A DNA stretch of 64,000 nt from Cryoendolithus antarcticus (lineage: Eukaryota > Ascomycota > Dothideomycetes > Cladosporiales > Cladosporiaceae): the NCBI GenBank assembly GCA_002077065.1, contig NAJO01000011.1, forward strand, positions 829,001 through 893,000. The letters are read 5' to 3'. The translations under genes were made by a program, and so were the position numbers. The notes under the pieces were generated by a model. That model searched no databases. It was not told the DNA's origin and saw only the letters and a program-made list of their open reading frames with translations. Every line of letters begins with the position of its first letter. Position 1 is the first letter of the stretch. Shown in pieces: positions 25,152 to 35,881 of this stretch.

Positions 25152-26222
25152 TCAGTCTGAGGTGTTGTCTGCGACGTCTCGCTTCGGCGTACACTCGCGC
25201 GAAGACCACCCCTCGTAGCTCTCGGGATCGTAGCCGTTGGCCGTGATGTTGCCATCGTAGTCGACTTCACGATAGTCGAACTCTTCGCCGAGCATGATGC
25301 CGTACTCGTCACGGTACGCTACCTGGCCGCAGCGTTCGCGGCGGCAGTCAGAGTTGTTGAGGCAGTCGTTGGGGATCTGGGCCATGAAAGGGTAAGTCCA
25401 GGAATCGTCGGTGGAGATACCTGAAACGTCATCTGCCCAGTCGTCATTGTCGTCCGGGGCCATGAACCCATGATGCCCAGGACGGTTCTCGATGCTGTCC
25501 CCTGTCAGTATTGTTAGAAGTGACACAGGATCAGCGATACGCTTACTCTGTGATCATCCGAACCAACTCCTCGCATCCTCCAGTAGCCTTGTGCACAGCA
25601 ACCCTCCCATCTTTTCCGTGATTGCGCTGTAGCACGAGTGTGATCGGGCAAGCAGTACGAATAGTGGCAAACGCCGTGAGCATGTCGTGAGTCCCTCTCG
25701 TGAACGGGGCTTGATGGTCGAGTCGCAACGTGACTGACTTAGCCTCTGACAGCCATTCACTCGTGCGCAGTAGGTCCAGGACGTCCAGCGCATCGAGTGT
25801 GGAGCTATTATAGTCGCGTCCGACATTTGTGTTTATCACTACACGGCGCATTCGCTTTATCATGGGAACTCTGTGCAGTCTGCCGAGTATATCCGCACGG
25901 GTAGCATAACGTGGCATCGCACAGCAGTTGAAGCGGAAGGTACTGCGATCGAGGTATATGGTCGTCGCTTCTGTGTGTATCCGGCGGCAGGTGGCGAGAA
26001 GAGTGAAAGAGTGGGGTGAGTCGCAGCAATGATCGCGGTACAGGCAGCGGTCGACTACGAAGCAGTATTGGTGGTATGGGAAGGCGTACTCGTAGATGCG
26101 CAGGCCTGGGATAAGTTAGTGGTGTGCGATGTGAGGTACCTGGTGAAGGACTTACGCATTTCTGGCGGGATCTGGAGGAAGTAGCAGGGTGCGATGAGTT
26201 GCTGTGGTTGCGGAGGCGCCAT
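25152..26222 (-). CDS. LPPELR/IYE-motif fungal protein, copy 1 (intact)
   Basis: Exons 26222-26156, 26105-25547 and 25494-25152 keep frame and give 322 aa. The start MAPPQPQQLIAPCYFLQIPP is followed by EMR|LRIYEYAFP and LLATCRRIHTEATTIYLDRS. This is the common ascomycete N-terminal signature (LPPELRxxIYExAxP, then LLxTCRxIxxEA), often loosely called F-box-like. The middle reads LHRVPMIKRMRRVVINTN, then SEAKSVTLRLDHQAPF and ITLVLQRNHGKDGRVAVHKA. The last exon is acidic with Cys pairs (NNSDCRRERCGQVAYRDEYG). Intron 1 interrupts the Arg codon right after PPE(M/L) in phase 1; intron 2 is in phase 2 before DSIENRP or DIENRP. Both positions are shared with the copy at 38826-39887. Function unknown; possibly protein-protein interaction. 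Confidence 0.7.
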
Positions 26223-26850
26223 TGGAGCGGCCGGCGTACTGATGGATGCGATGCCGAGATGAGCCGCCGATGCACTCCTTGGGTATCTGAGAGTGGTTGT
26301 GCGGCTAGACCACAAAGCTGCAAGCAAGTCAATGCACACTTGAGTCACAAAGAAGGAACGGCCCAGCAGTAAGCGCGAAGAAAGTGAAGTGAAGTCAATG
26401 TCTCGAGTCATCGGGTAGGCCCACCGCACTCTCTTGTCGACAGTTTCAGATCCATTAGCGTACGATGAACGACAACATATACGCTGGAAGCCGCCGTTTC
26501 GTCCACACAGGACCGAGTCCCAATTTGTCTCTGGTGACTCCTGCTCCAGACTGTCCGAGCTACCGGATTGCATCATGATCCAATAGTATTGTGTTATTCT
26601 CGTTGATAGCGTCAATCCTATCTCGGGCAGACGCTACGGCCAAGAAGCTGGCCAGCAACTTCCTGCAGCGCTTCTCTAGACCTCACTCAATGCTACAGTG
26701 GCACTCCCGGTCACTAAAACGAGCATTCTCGACCATCGCCATCCTGAAAGTCTCAATGTCGTTCCGGGTTCGGCACTGGAGCTGAGATATCACGCTGTGC
26801 TCGATCCGTCAGCGCGGTGATTAATGTAATGCATGCGCGTTCCAGGGAAT
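26223..26850. other. Intergenic region within the LPPELR cluster
   Basis: Between copy 1 and the decayed copy 2. The frame of copy 1 stays open upstream to about 26615 but shows no family residues. Nothing else recognised. Confidence 0.4.
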
Positions 26851-27537
26851 CTACCTGTCCAGTCGTTCCACGAACATGTTCCATGACAACCGATCGTAGT
26901 GCAATGTGAGATCGCCACACTCGATGCCTCCTCTCCTCTCGGTAAATTGTTGACTTACCCTGAGACTAGCTGTGTCAACCCTAGCGTCGGCGATCAATGC
27001 ATCTCTAATGGGTCTAAGGTCGCTTCTGTACGTGCCTAGCAAGTTCGAGATATGCACTTCGAGGTGGATAAAACGATTAGAGGCGTATCTGTAGACATGA
27101 TTCTGCAAAAGCTTCGAAAGCTCGAGCGGGAGCTGCCCAATACCTGGAAGGTGGGGACTGTAGCAGTCTATTCGAACCAAGATATTGCGCGCATGGTGCA
27201 GAAACGGAGGGTTCGCTCCCACCATACTCTATCTTTCTTATGCCGTTCCGTGCTCATGCGAAAGCTGATGGTTATTCTATTCCAGCAGACTGGAAGCGCT
27301 TCGAGGCGGATCTGTTTGCACGTCCCCAGCAAGTTCAAGCATGCGGGAACGTAAGCTCCAGCTCTGCGCCGGATCAAAGCGTCCCAGGCGAAGAATGTGC
27401 ACTCGATCTCGGGGAAGGCCTGTTCGTAGATGCAGCAGCCTATACATTATCAGCGCTCTGCCGCGCCATCTCCGTCGAATGCTGCTGCAATGCATACGAA
27501 GTTCAGGCGGGAGGTTCAGGAGGTGACAAGTCGGCAT
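26851..27537 (-). pseudogene. LPPELR/IYE-motif family, copy 2 (frame broken)
   Basis: Starts MPTCHLLNLPPEL at 27537. The Arg codon after PPEL is split by a phase-1 intron starting GTATGC and ending TATAG, exactly as in the other copies. Exon 2 continues CCIYEQAFPEIECTFF and LLGTCKQIRLEALPVCWNRI, then reaches a stop at about 27168. The rest of the domain continues in another frame: ARNILVRIDCYSPH, PLELSKLLQNHVYRYASNR, FIHLEVHISNLLGTY, ending at 26851. No intron with GT-AG ends joins the two frames, so I read this as a one-base disruption (net shift to the -1 frame). It could be a sequence error, but copy 3 is also broken close by. Confidence 0.55.
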
Positions 27538-28167
27538 GATCGCTTCGCTTGGCTTCCCTCGGCGCTGTGAATGGCGAGTGGTCCGGCGGAGAAAGATCGT
27601 GGACAATCAATACTGCTTCGCGGGCATTTTATCAATGCTGTGCCACTCCTAGGCGCCTGGATGGATGATGACGCACTGGCAACTCGTACTTGCACCCGTC
27701 GACATTTACAGCGAGCCATTCCTATACACAATCCTCGACACTCACTGACATGCGTGATGACAGGCGAAGTTGGTGGACGTGTTCCCGGCCTATGCAGCTC
27801 TTGGTATTCCCTTCGAGGATACTGCTCAACCCGCTCAGTATTTCGGGTTCGTGGGGACTCATGTAAGAGAGCAATCTCGACCTTGGCGCACCGGATGCGA
27901 CAGCTCAGTGAAATCTTGTCGATCTGGCGATGATTCCTTCGGGCATCCGCTACCATACCAGAGAGAGCCTATTCAACATGATCGAGGCGGTCCAGCTCGA
28001 CTCATATTCCATGACCAACATGTCTATATCATCAAGTCGAGGCTACTGTCAGCGACGAGATGCTTGAAACTATGAGTATTGAAGTATGATTCGGATTTGG
28101 AACTGTGTCTCTCAACAATGCTGTGACGCATCTGTCGACGCTGTATTGCATGGTTCCGACGGGACGC
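27538..28167. other. Intergenic region within the LPPELR cluster
   Basis: Between the decayed copies 2 and 3. Overlapping short frames on both strands without family features; nothing recognised. Confidence 0.4.
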
Positions 28168-28875
28168 TTACGCCTCAGACACTCCGTCGTGTTCCTCCCA
28201 ACAGACGTGTACATCTCGCTGCCAGCGTCCAAGCTTCGTGATTGGCCTTCTCGGCCTCTGAAACTGATATCCCATCGACACATTGACCGTATCTGCACGC
28301 ACGTTGGCTAGCAGACACCGCGTGATCGTATAAAGGGATAATTCACCCGTATTGAGGCATTGGAGAAATCTGAGCGTGAGATACTTGTTGCGATGCTCTT
28401 GCTCCTGGCAGATGTCTTCGCGCAGGAGCCGTTCAAGTTGCACTGGGACGATCCCGGCGGCTTGATGCCCCTCAGCGCTCATCTCCAGCACGATGTTGGG
28501 TAAACAAGGGACCAAAGTGGGACTTCCAGAGATGGTCACTCGGAGCTTGGTATGCGCCGTTCCTGATAAAGTGAAGGGTAGGATTCGTATGCAAGACAGG
28601 TAATGCCTCATTTCGAATTCGATGACAAGTCTCCAGCAATGCCGGAGAAATGGACCGAGCTGTGTCGTCGAGAACGAACGAGTATCCACGGTCGCTGCTC
28701 AAGATTCTGCATGTACTTGCAGTGAAGACTTGCTCATATATATTGATGACTGCAAGCCATCAGCATTGCGATGTGCCTCCTGGATCGCTGGGGGTCGTGT
28801 ACGGAGTTCAGGGGGGAGAGGCAAGAGATAGTAGGCGATTCGTCCAACATAGCTCCATCCCTGGGCACTGTCATT
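28168..28875 (-). pseudogene. LPPELR/IYE-motif family, copy 3 (frame broken, no clear start)
   Basis: The piece YYLLPLPPEL ends at a phase-1 donor (C|GTACAC), the family intron position. With acceptor GCTTGCAG it joins to LINIYEQVFTAS, then LLETCHRIRNEALPVLHTNP, clearly homologous to copies 1, 2 and 4. That frame stops at about 28472. The next segment NIVLEMSAEGH, VPVQLERLLREDICQEQEH, KYLTLRFLQCLN and LLANVRADTVNVSMG matches copy 2 (ARNILVRID..., LIADARVDTASLRV) but lies in another frame. No in-frame ATG precedes PLPPEL. I judge it a decayed gene. The left end of homology is uncertain. Confidence 0.5.
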
Positions 28876-30211
28876 GGCGCTGATGAGATGGAGTTTTCCA
28901 TTGATAGCGTACACGAGATAGGGGAACCTACGCGACGTGGCTCACCGGAGTGCTGCAACATTGTTGGCGATTGAGGTGGCGTGGGGCCAGCATACATAGA
29001 CTAGGATCAGGTATTTTGACATTTTCATACTGATCAATGGCACGGCCTACTGTGTCGCTGCAATATATTACTGGGCCTTCTTGAAGCCGTCAGACAGGAT
29101 TTTGCGGCGGGTGTAAGCGTGTTAGGCAGGAAGTCGATTGCTCGTCTACGAGCTCATCCACCCAGAGCTCGATCTTCGTCAGCCCAGTCAACAGCAGGGG
29201 CACACGCCCAACCTCGAGCGTTACTGCTATGCAAACAATGACGCTTGCGGAATGTTTGAGCATTGGCTGCTGTCAACAAAAGCCGCATACGCTGGGTGTG
29301 GGAGGGCCTCATACTAGGTAGAGCATCCTCGCGTGTTCAAGCAAGTAGCCCAACGACAACACTTCAAAGCGCCATCAAGTTTGAAAACCCATGTGGCACT
29401 TGCGAGTTCAGTGATCAGATTTTATACAAGCACTCAAAGCAAGAGCTAGAAAGCTAAGCACAATCCCAAAACCTTCCACCAAGCAAAGTCGCGAGTAGAA
29501 ACCTCCCGCCCAATGCACCGCATTGCCAATGCCAAAATGCCTTCTGTGGCCCCAATCAGGCCGGAGCCTATGCCAGATATGTAGCCTTCCTGAGCCCATT
29601 AGCCAGAAATCTATCGGTGCTAAGCCGCTCATGTAGTGCCGAGGGCAAGTCGCTTTTGTACAGACATCTTCATCAAGGTAAAGATATCGTAGCTGTCGTG
29701 TCCAGAAAAGGTGAGACGGGGATGGCGGTTGTGTGTGTGTGCCCGAGAGAAAAGTCTAAGATGAGTGGGTATATCCGGGAAACGCCGATGATGTGTGATG
29801 AAGGGATGTCGGAGACAGTGCATGTGCTGTTTGCCGATGCCTGTGCTAGCCGCTGTATCGTGTGCTGGTATAAAGAGGAAGAGATGAATCCGCAGAGTCA
29901 GAAGCATGTTGGTACAGCCAATGCTGGCAATGTACTTCAGATCAGGCTAATGATGTGATCGAGTGTAGGCAATCGTAGCCCGAAGAAAGTGCTGGAAGTC
30001 CGAAAAGCTGTATCGAGAATGTATAATGCTGATAGCCGTTGACATCATGGAGCTCGTCAGAGCACGCTTGATCTCACAGCCTTCATCGAAGTCATTCCGA
30101 TACATATGCCCTCACGGTCGAGTGTTGGTAAGTTCCAGCCCGGGCGCCAGTCGGACATTACGAGTGTTGTGTGCTGCGTGCAGCGATGTGATTGCAAAGC
30201 TTCTTGACGCT
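28876..30211. other. Intergenic region
   Basis: About 1.3 kb between the LPPELR relics and the bHLH gene. It contains a short TG run at about 29730-29740. The open frame at 29617-29958 (plus) has no domain-like features. No gene recognised. Confidence 0.45.
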
Positions 30212-32173
30212 TCAGGTCCCAACGCCGTCGTCGTAAGCACCAGCAACAGCATCCTGCTCCTCGTCGCTGAAGCGAGCAGGCCTACCATTGATACGCCACT
30301 GATCCTCATCGAACGTGTACGACGTCTTCGAAGCGTCGTTGCAGTTCATGAGCGTCTCGAGGAAGGAAGCAGCATGCGCCAGGACCTCCGCACGAGAGAG
30401 ACCGATGTTACCATTCAGCAGTGAAGGCACGAGAGTCTCGAGCTCCTTGAAATTCTGCTTCATCGTGTTGCGGCGCTTCTGCTCGGAAGCGATGTGATTC
30501 TTGCGCTTCTGCTCGTCACTGAGATTCGGACGAGCACTCCTGGCACCGCTGCGACGGCGACGGGCGCCGGTGGCAGCGTTCTCGCCAGAGCGTGGGGTAG
30601 CGGGTGAGCCGGTGTCAGAGCTGAGGGTGTCTGCGCGAGCGGCAGAGACGCGAGCACGCTTTGCTGGGCGCTTGGTGGTATGTGGCGGAGTAGGCAGAGG
30701 TGACTCACCATCATCGTCGACTGGCTCGATCTTGTAGGTCTCTGTATTATGGCGGGCCTTGCCGCGAGCTGTAGGGGGCGTATTCCGCATTGGAGCGTCC
30801 TCCATCTGGCCACGCGAGCGTTTGAGAGTAGGCTGCACCGTGGTACTCATGTCGTAGTTGAGCTGTCGATAGTGGTTGCCGTACTGTGTGTTATCGAATG
30901 ATTGAGTGTGAGGGTAAGGAGTCAAGGGCGAGGGCACAATTTTGTGTTGCCGCATCTGGCCATTTGCCGTCACGTGCTGTCCGGTTTGCTGCTGTGCACC
31001 ATACACTGCCTCGTTGTCAGAATATCCTGTGCGAGCACGTGATGAGACCGCAGCGAGCTCAGCTAATGGCACATTCTTGAGGTTATTGCTCTTGTCGACA
31101 TTCGGAGTGTATGCACGACCATTGAAGCCACCCTCGCGAAAGTCATCGTCACTACCGTATGCAAGAGGTCCCGAACGCCTCTGCCCCGGGAATGGCTGGT
31201 ACTGCAGATATTGGGTATTCTGCTGCTGCAGATATTGTTGCTGGTAGTTGCCGTGCGGAACGTGGTTGTGCACATATGGTGTCGCGAGGTTCGATGCCTT
31301 TGACTGCTGCTGGACAACGGGCTGAGCCATGAACTCTGGCGTGTATGTGGCGGGCGGCAGTGCACGGCGCGTTCCTATAGACTGCTGGAACGTGTTCGCG
31401 GTCGGAGTTATGGGAGTGTTCGTGGCTGTTGACGATGTGCCATTGGATGCCATTGGGCTGGGATTCTGACCGAGTCCAGTATGCACAGGCATGCCATTGC
31501 TATCCCACATCATGCCCGAGTATGCACGCTGCACGTTGCCAGTATGATTACTAGAAAGACTTTGAAGGACTGAAGCTGCATGTTCGTTGGAGAACTGTGC
31601 AGCTGACCCATTGTGTCCGAAGTGCTGCTGGTCACGAGCAGAGCTTTGCCCATCCGGGTTGAAGTCTTGGCCTTGCGAATCTTCATGAAGCTGGGCTGGC
31701 TGGTGATGGGCCGAATGTTGAGGCTGATACTGATCGTCTAGTCCATGTTCATTGTTGCCATACAAAGTGCCGCCGAAGTCGAAGTCTGCTGCGAGAGCCT
31801 GATCGAAAGTGAACTGCTGGTCACCATCGACGGTATTCACTCCAAAGCCCGCCAAATCGAAAGTCTCTTGTGCATTGCTATTGGTGGCGAGCGCCGGATC
31901 GTTCCAGAAGGTATCCATGGTGGAACTGTCGTGCTCGCTCAAGAGAGAGACATGATAGTCGCCGTGTTCGTCATTGTTGTTGGTAGTGGAGTGGGTGTTG
32001 TGAAGTTGGTGTGGGAGCTGGCCTAACAAAGCTTGATTTGCGTCTGTCATATGTCAGCGTTGAACTCCAGTGAGTGACGATGTCAAGCTGAAAGCTCGTG
32101 ACAACTGACACGTCACTGGCCCGCCCTGCTCTCCGCCATGCTGGAGCTGCGCGCTCCGCTTACGGCTCGCCAT
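30212..32173 (-). CDS. Basic helix-loop-helix transcription factor
   Basis: The main exon (32043-30212) carries about 610 residues. A long Gln/Asn/His-rich, probably disordered activation region is followed by a basic nuclear-signal stretch (KRPAKRARVSAARAD, GARRRRSGARSARP). The bHLH domain then reads RKNHIASEQKRRNTMKQNFK ELETLVPSLL NGNIGLSRAEVLAHAASFLE. The basic region H..E..KRR pattern (HIASEQKRR) is the class that binds E-box CANNTG, as in Ino4/Tye7-like fungal factors. The frame has an ATG at 32048-32050, but that ATG lies inside a consensus 3' splice end (CTGACATATGACAG). An upstream ATG at 32173 with strong donor GTAAGC after ten bases gives MASHANQALLGQLP in frame via a 120-nt intron. 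I prefer this start; the other gives MTDANQALLGQLP from 32050. Targets unknown. Confidence 0.82.
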
Positions 32174-33798
32174 GTTGTGGTGTACTGGGTCCAGCTCAAT
32201 GGGTATGGTGAGTGGTATGTTGATAGGTATGGTGTGGATTCTGGAAGCGTGCAGAAGAAGGCGAGGATGCCACGGGTATGTGAGTTCGTGAGGATGAGTG
32301 GAGGAGTGTCGATCACCGTCGCCTTCGTCGTATGCGTGGGTTTGTCGGTGGAGTGGTCTCAAAAAGGTGACTTGGTCGAAGGATCATGGTCTCCTCATGA
32401 AAGCACAAGGGAAGTGCAGCCACAGCGCTCTTGGACTCGGTCTTCACACAATGGCCTATCCACCCTATGGCGACAATATCCAGCCACTTGATATGTCGCT
32501 ATTCTTTCGGTTCGAGTTTCAGGTCGCTTATTGTGTGTCGCTTGCTATTGTCGATTTCTTGAAGTGAGGAAATCGGTTCGTCTCGGGTTGGGCTTTCGAG
32601 TCTCTTCGCTCCGTCGGCGACCGGATGAGCTCGGGATTGAGGGTGCCAATTATGAAGTCGTCGCTGGTATGGACCTTCGTGAAGTGTCTGGCATTTGTTT
32701 ACACTCGTTGCTATGTTGAGGTCAATTGCCCGTGTCTGCTGCGCATTGGGAATACCTGACATGTGATGAACTGATGAGGTTGACATGTGATGCACGAACA
32801 TGTGCACGCTCGGATCAGCGGGCCGCTCCGGGGAAGACTGTGGGGTAATCTGCCCGAGGATCAAGATCGTGCTCTATGCCACCCGAAAGACCTTAGACGA
32901 ATCGACACCGCGCATGGTGTCTTGCACTGCCAACGGAGCGTCCCTACCATGTGAATGTTAATGGAGCTACGGCGGAATGTGTCGGCCACGGTGATTACGC
33001 TTCCAATCGTGGACAAGAGATGATGACCTGCTCAAACTACTGACTGTCTACTGAAAAGTGCTTACGCCGTGTTCTGCTTCGAGATGATCCTTGTCAATCA
33101 TGGTCAAGAGCGTAGGGGGGATGGCCAGGCGTTCAGCACGAGTTCTTCAAATTGCGTGGTGTGCTTAGTTCAGTGTTGTTGAGACAATGTAGATAAGTTC
33201 ACACTGGCGCTTGCTCGCTTGGGAGCTTTGTCATTCATTACCCGTCATTGGCGTTGAGATGAAGATACTTTCCGTTTTGAAGTCAGTTCATGACGAATTT
33301 GATGGTCTCACAAGCGCCAGATGATGCGTGGTCGCGCGTCGGCTGGCACATGAACGTCTCGGATGGTGCAGCCACGCTTCGGCATCGATGGGCCGTCTCC
33401 AGAGCTTGTAGAGATCCCAGCATTGCCAACGTCCCGGGAACCGAGCATTGAGCCACTGCGTGCATATGCATGCGTCTTAGCCGCTCACCGGTCTACATGC
33501 AACTGCTCGGCCACGCCGAGATCTTCCCGAGACTAGTCGAGACTAGTAGGGTACTTTCTATGTGTAGCAGCGAGGTCAGTGGGCCAGATCGCTGCGATTC
33601 ATGAAGGTGGTACAGGATGAAGACGGAGAGAAGTAGACAATGTTCTGAACGAGTTGTTCTGAAGAGCTCTCGAACAAGAAATCGCTCCGAGGTGACGGGA
33701 TGATGCAAGACTTACATGCAGGCTGTATTGCGCCCTGGTATAAGCGCCGAGTGTCGTGACAGACTTGTTGTTGCTTTTCCGGATGTGACATGTTCTTG
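32174..33798. other. Long intergenic region upstream of the bHLH gene
   Basis: 1.6 kb holding the bHLH promoter and probable 5' leader. Short frames occur on both strands (for example 32499-32864 minus) without family features. A pair of ACATGTGATG repeats at about 32758 and 32784 is visible. No gene recognised. Confidence 0.45.
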
Positions 33799-34191
33799 TT
33801 AGACCATCTTCGCTATCGTGGTCTTGGCCAGAGCGATCGCGTCAATCTCGACATCATTCGATCGCTTCTGAGTAGTGATCGTTTCAGGAAGGTAACCGCT
33901 ATCTCCTAGCTTGCCGTCGTTGTAGTCCGTCTGTGTTGGCTGTACGATGTCGAGAGGACCTTGAAGTAGACTGACTGCTCTCGCGGAAGTGATCACTCCA
34001 TTGTACCCTCTTAACCCGGACGAGCGCCCTTTAGTCCGTGGCGCGATAGTGATGTGCTGGCGGCCACGCGCACTCCGCACGCTAAGATAGCTTCGTACTT
34101 GAGTGGGTGTACTGGACAGAGCCTCAAGCCCTATGCAGGTTGATATAAGGCTTGTGCTAGAGTGAGTCAGTACTTCACTAGATGAAGACAT
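33799..34191 (-). CDS. Possible small hypothetical protein
   Basis: Open frame of 130 codons with an ATG start (MSSSSEVLTHSSTSLIST), Ser/Thr-rich first half and a more ordered end (DNDVE-like DVEIDAIALAKTTIAKMV). It starts about 70 bp from the divergent zinc-finger gene. No family recognised. Random occurrence is quite possible at this length. Confidence 0.25.
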   Translation of the reverse strand: MSSSSEVLTHSSTSLISTCIGLEALSSTPTQVRSYLSVRSARGRQHITIAPRTKGRSSGLRGYNGVITSARAVSLLQGPLDIVQPTQTDYNDGKLGDSGYLPETITTQKRSNDVEIDAIALAKTTIAKMV

Positions 34192-34260
34192 CTTCGATCC
34201 TACTGTCTAGCAACAGACTCGGAACACCATACCACACGACGGAACGAGACTGCATTGAGA

Positions 34261-35112
34261 ATGTCGAGCTCACGGGGTAGTAGTACGGACTCGTCCCAGT
34301 CTACACTCACTGGAGCCACCGATGCGAAAGAAACTCGCAGAGATAGCGCGTATGCTACCAGTCCGACGCTTGACACCTGGCGATCGGAACAGGACAGATC
34401 CACGGCATTCGCCGCACGAGGCTATCGTTTCGCATCAGGCCCGGAGGGCGTACCCAGGCACTGCCCAACCTTACCCGCCGACGAGAGGTCAGTGGCAAGG
34501 GCCTTCGATGCTCAGCTTACGATATTGTCCAGCGATGGAGAGTCAGTGCCATCGCTCGATATGCAAAGCAGGACCATCAGTGCATCATTCATCGAGAGAC
34601 TGGCAGCTGAGTCGGCTGCGCGTGACGGAGGGCTCGATGAAGAGGGTCGGGTCATTGCCTATGGCCTAGCTTCGACTCAGGCACCGACTGGAATCATATG
34701 CCTCTTCGACTTTCTCGGGTGCGCTAAGGTGTCGAAGTCCATGGCCAGGTGGAATGATCACAGCAAATCCCATCTGAAGAACCAGTCGCCGCCGACTGAG
34801 ATGAAATGTCCTGTCCGTGCATGTGGACAGACCTTCCAAGCAGAAGACGGCGAGGTCACCTGGAGCGATCGATGGTCTCATATCAAGAACTCGCATGACC
34901 TGGAAGAGATGGCCGACATGCCATCGTCGCTCGATGCCGCAATGATCCAGCATCTCTACAACAAAGGTATTATCGATCGAGCAGGTATGAAAGAGCTTCG
35001 GACGCATGGCGGACTAGGAGTCGACAGAGCTGGTGTCGTCTCATCGCATAGCGAGAGCAGCAATCGTCGTCGCGAAGGCGGAGAGCCGCGCTCTGGTCGA
35101 GCGCGCAAGTGA
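34261..35112 (+). CDS. C2H2-like zinc-finger protein
   Basis: Single exon, 283 aa from ATG 34261 (MSSSRGSSTDSSQSTLTG). The first 100 residues are Ser/Thr/Asp-rich and probably disordered. Two zinc-finger-like units follow. One is C147-x6-C154-x12-H167-x3-H171 (CLFDFLGC ... HSKSH). The other is C183-x4-C188-x18-H207-x4-H212 (CPVRAC ... HIKNSH). The second ends with SHIKNSHD, usual for fungal C2H2 pairs. The C-terminus is Arg/Gly-rich (RREGGEPRSGRARK). Probably nuclear; DNA or RNA binding is inference. I do not recognise a named orthologue. Confidence 0.72.
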   Translation: MSSSRGSSTDSSQSTLTGATDAKETRRDSAYATSPTLDTWRSEQDRSTAFAARGYRFASGPEGVPRHCPTLPADERSVARAFDAQLTILSSDGESVPSLDMQSRTISASFIERLAAESAARDGGLDEEGRVIAYGLASTQAPTGIICLFDFLGCAKVSKSMARWNDHSKSHLKNQSPPTEMKCPVRACGQTFQAEDGEVTWSDRWSHIKNSHDLEEMADMPSSLDAAMIQHLYNKGIIDRAGMKELRTHGGLGVDRAGVVSSHSESSNRRREGGEPRSGRARK

Positions 35113-35881
35113 ACACTGTCGATATCATCACCAGGAGAAGAGAGGTGCAATGACAGAGGGAAGGCAATCGAGATACCCGTAATGTTTGTTTGTATGACAA
35201 GATGCGGTCACGCGTCCAGGAGGTCACGACGCGTGCGGGCGCACAAGGTGGCCTTAGGCAGACGGGCACAACAGGAAGAAGGAACGACAGACTGCACGAC
35301 ATGGGATGGAGTCGGTGTTGGCACGTATTCTCTACTCCTACCTCTATGCATACGATCATCCGGTTGCCTTCTTCCAAAGGCGAGGCGAACCACTCTAACC
35401 CGTGTCCACGCGCGCGTAGCGTGCTTCTTCAGTTGTGGCGGTGCTTCCTGCCGAAGCGGGCTAGCCGTGAGAGGCCGCCTTGACGCTATGAAGCGACAAA
35501 GCAATGTCTGAGGTTGCCTCGATCCTTCACGAATCGCAGTCTTATGCACAGTAACCAATTCCTACGCCCTGCCGCCGAAGTGGCATATCCTACAGGAAGC
35601 ATGGCTGGCCGACAGCGCTTGCTTCACAGTCCGAGTTCGTCCTCGCTATCCCAGCGCTCGAGGCCCAATGGGTGGCGCCGGTGTTCTTGTACGCCAGCGG
35701 ACTAGAGACGCAGGACCCGATTCTTGCATGAGACTCTTGATCCTGAGCTATCGCAATCTTTCGTGCACGTCCGTGGAGGTGAAGATGTGGCGCATGTATC
35801 CCACGTGGGAGTTCCAGCCCGGCGAATTGCTTTTTCGCGGACCATTTCGAGCTTTCCAATACTGGCTTCGACGGCTAATCC
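35113..35881. other. Intergenic region, convergent
   Basis: 3' flanks of the zinc-finger gene (plus) and the ABCD transporter gene (minus). Nothing coding recognised; a C/T-rich run near 35880-35940 is already in the transporter gene. Confidence 0.45.

Noticed and set aside
26851..28875. Programmed ribosomal frameshifting in LPPELR copies 2 and 3
   Set aside because: No slippery heptamer is present, the two shifts go in different directions, and the intact copies do not need one. Decay is simpler.
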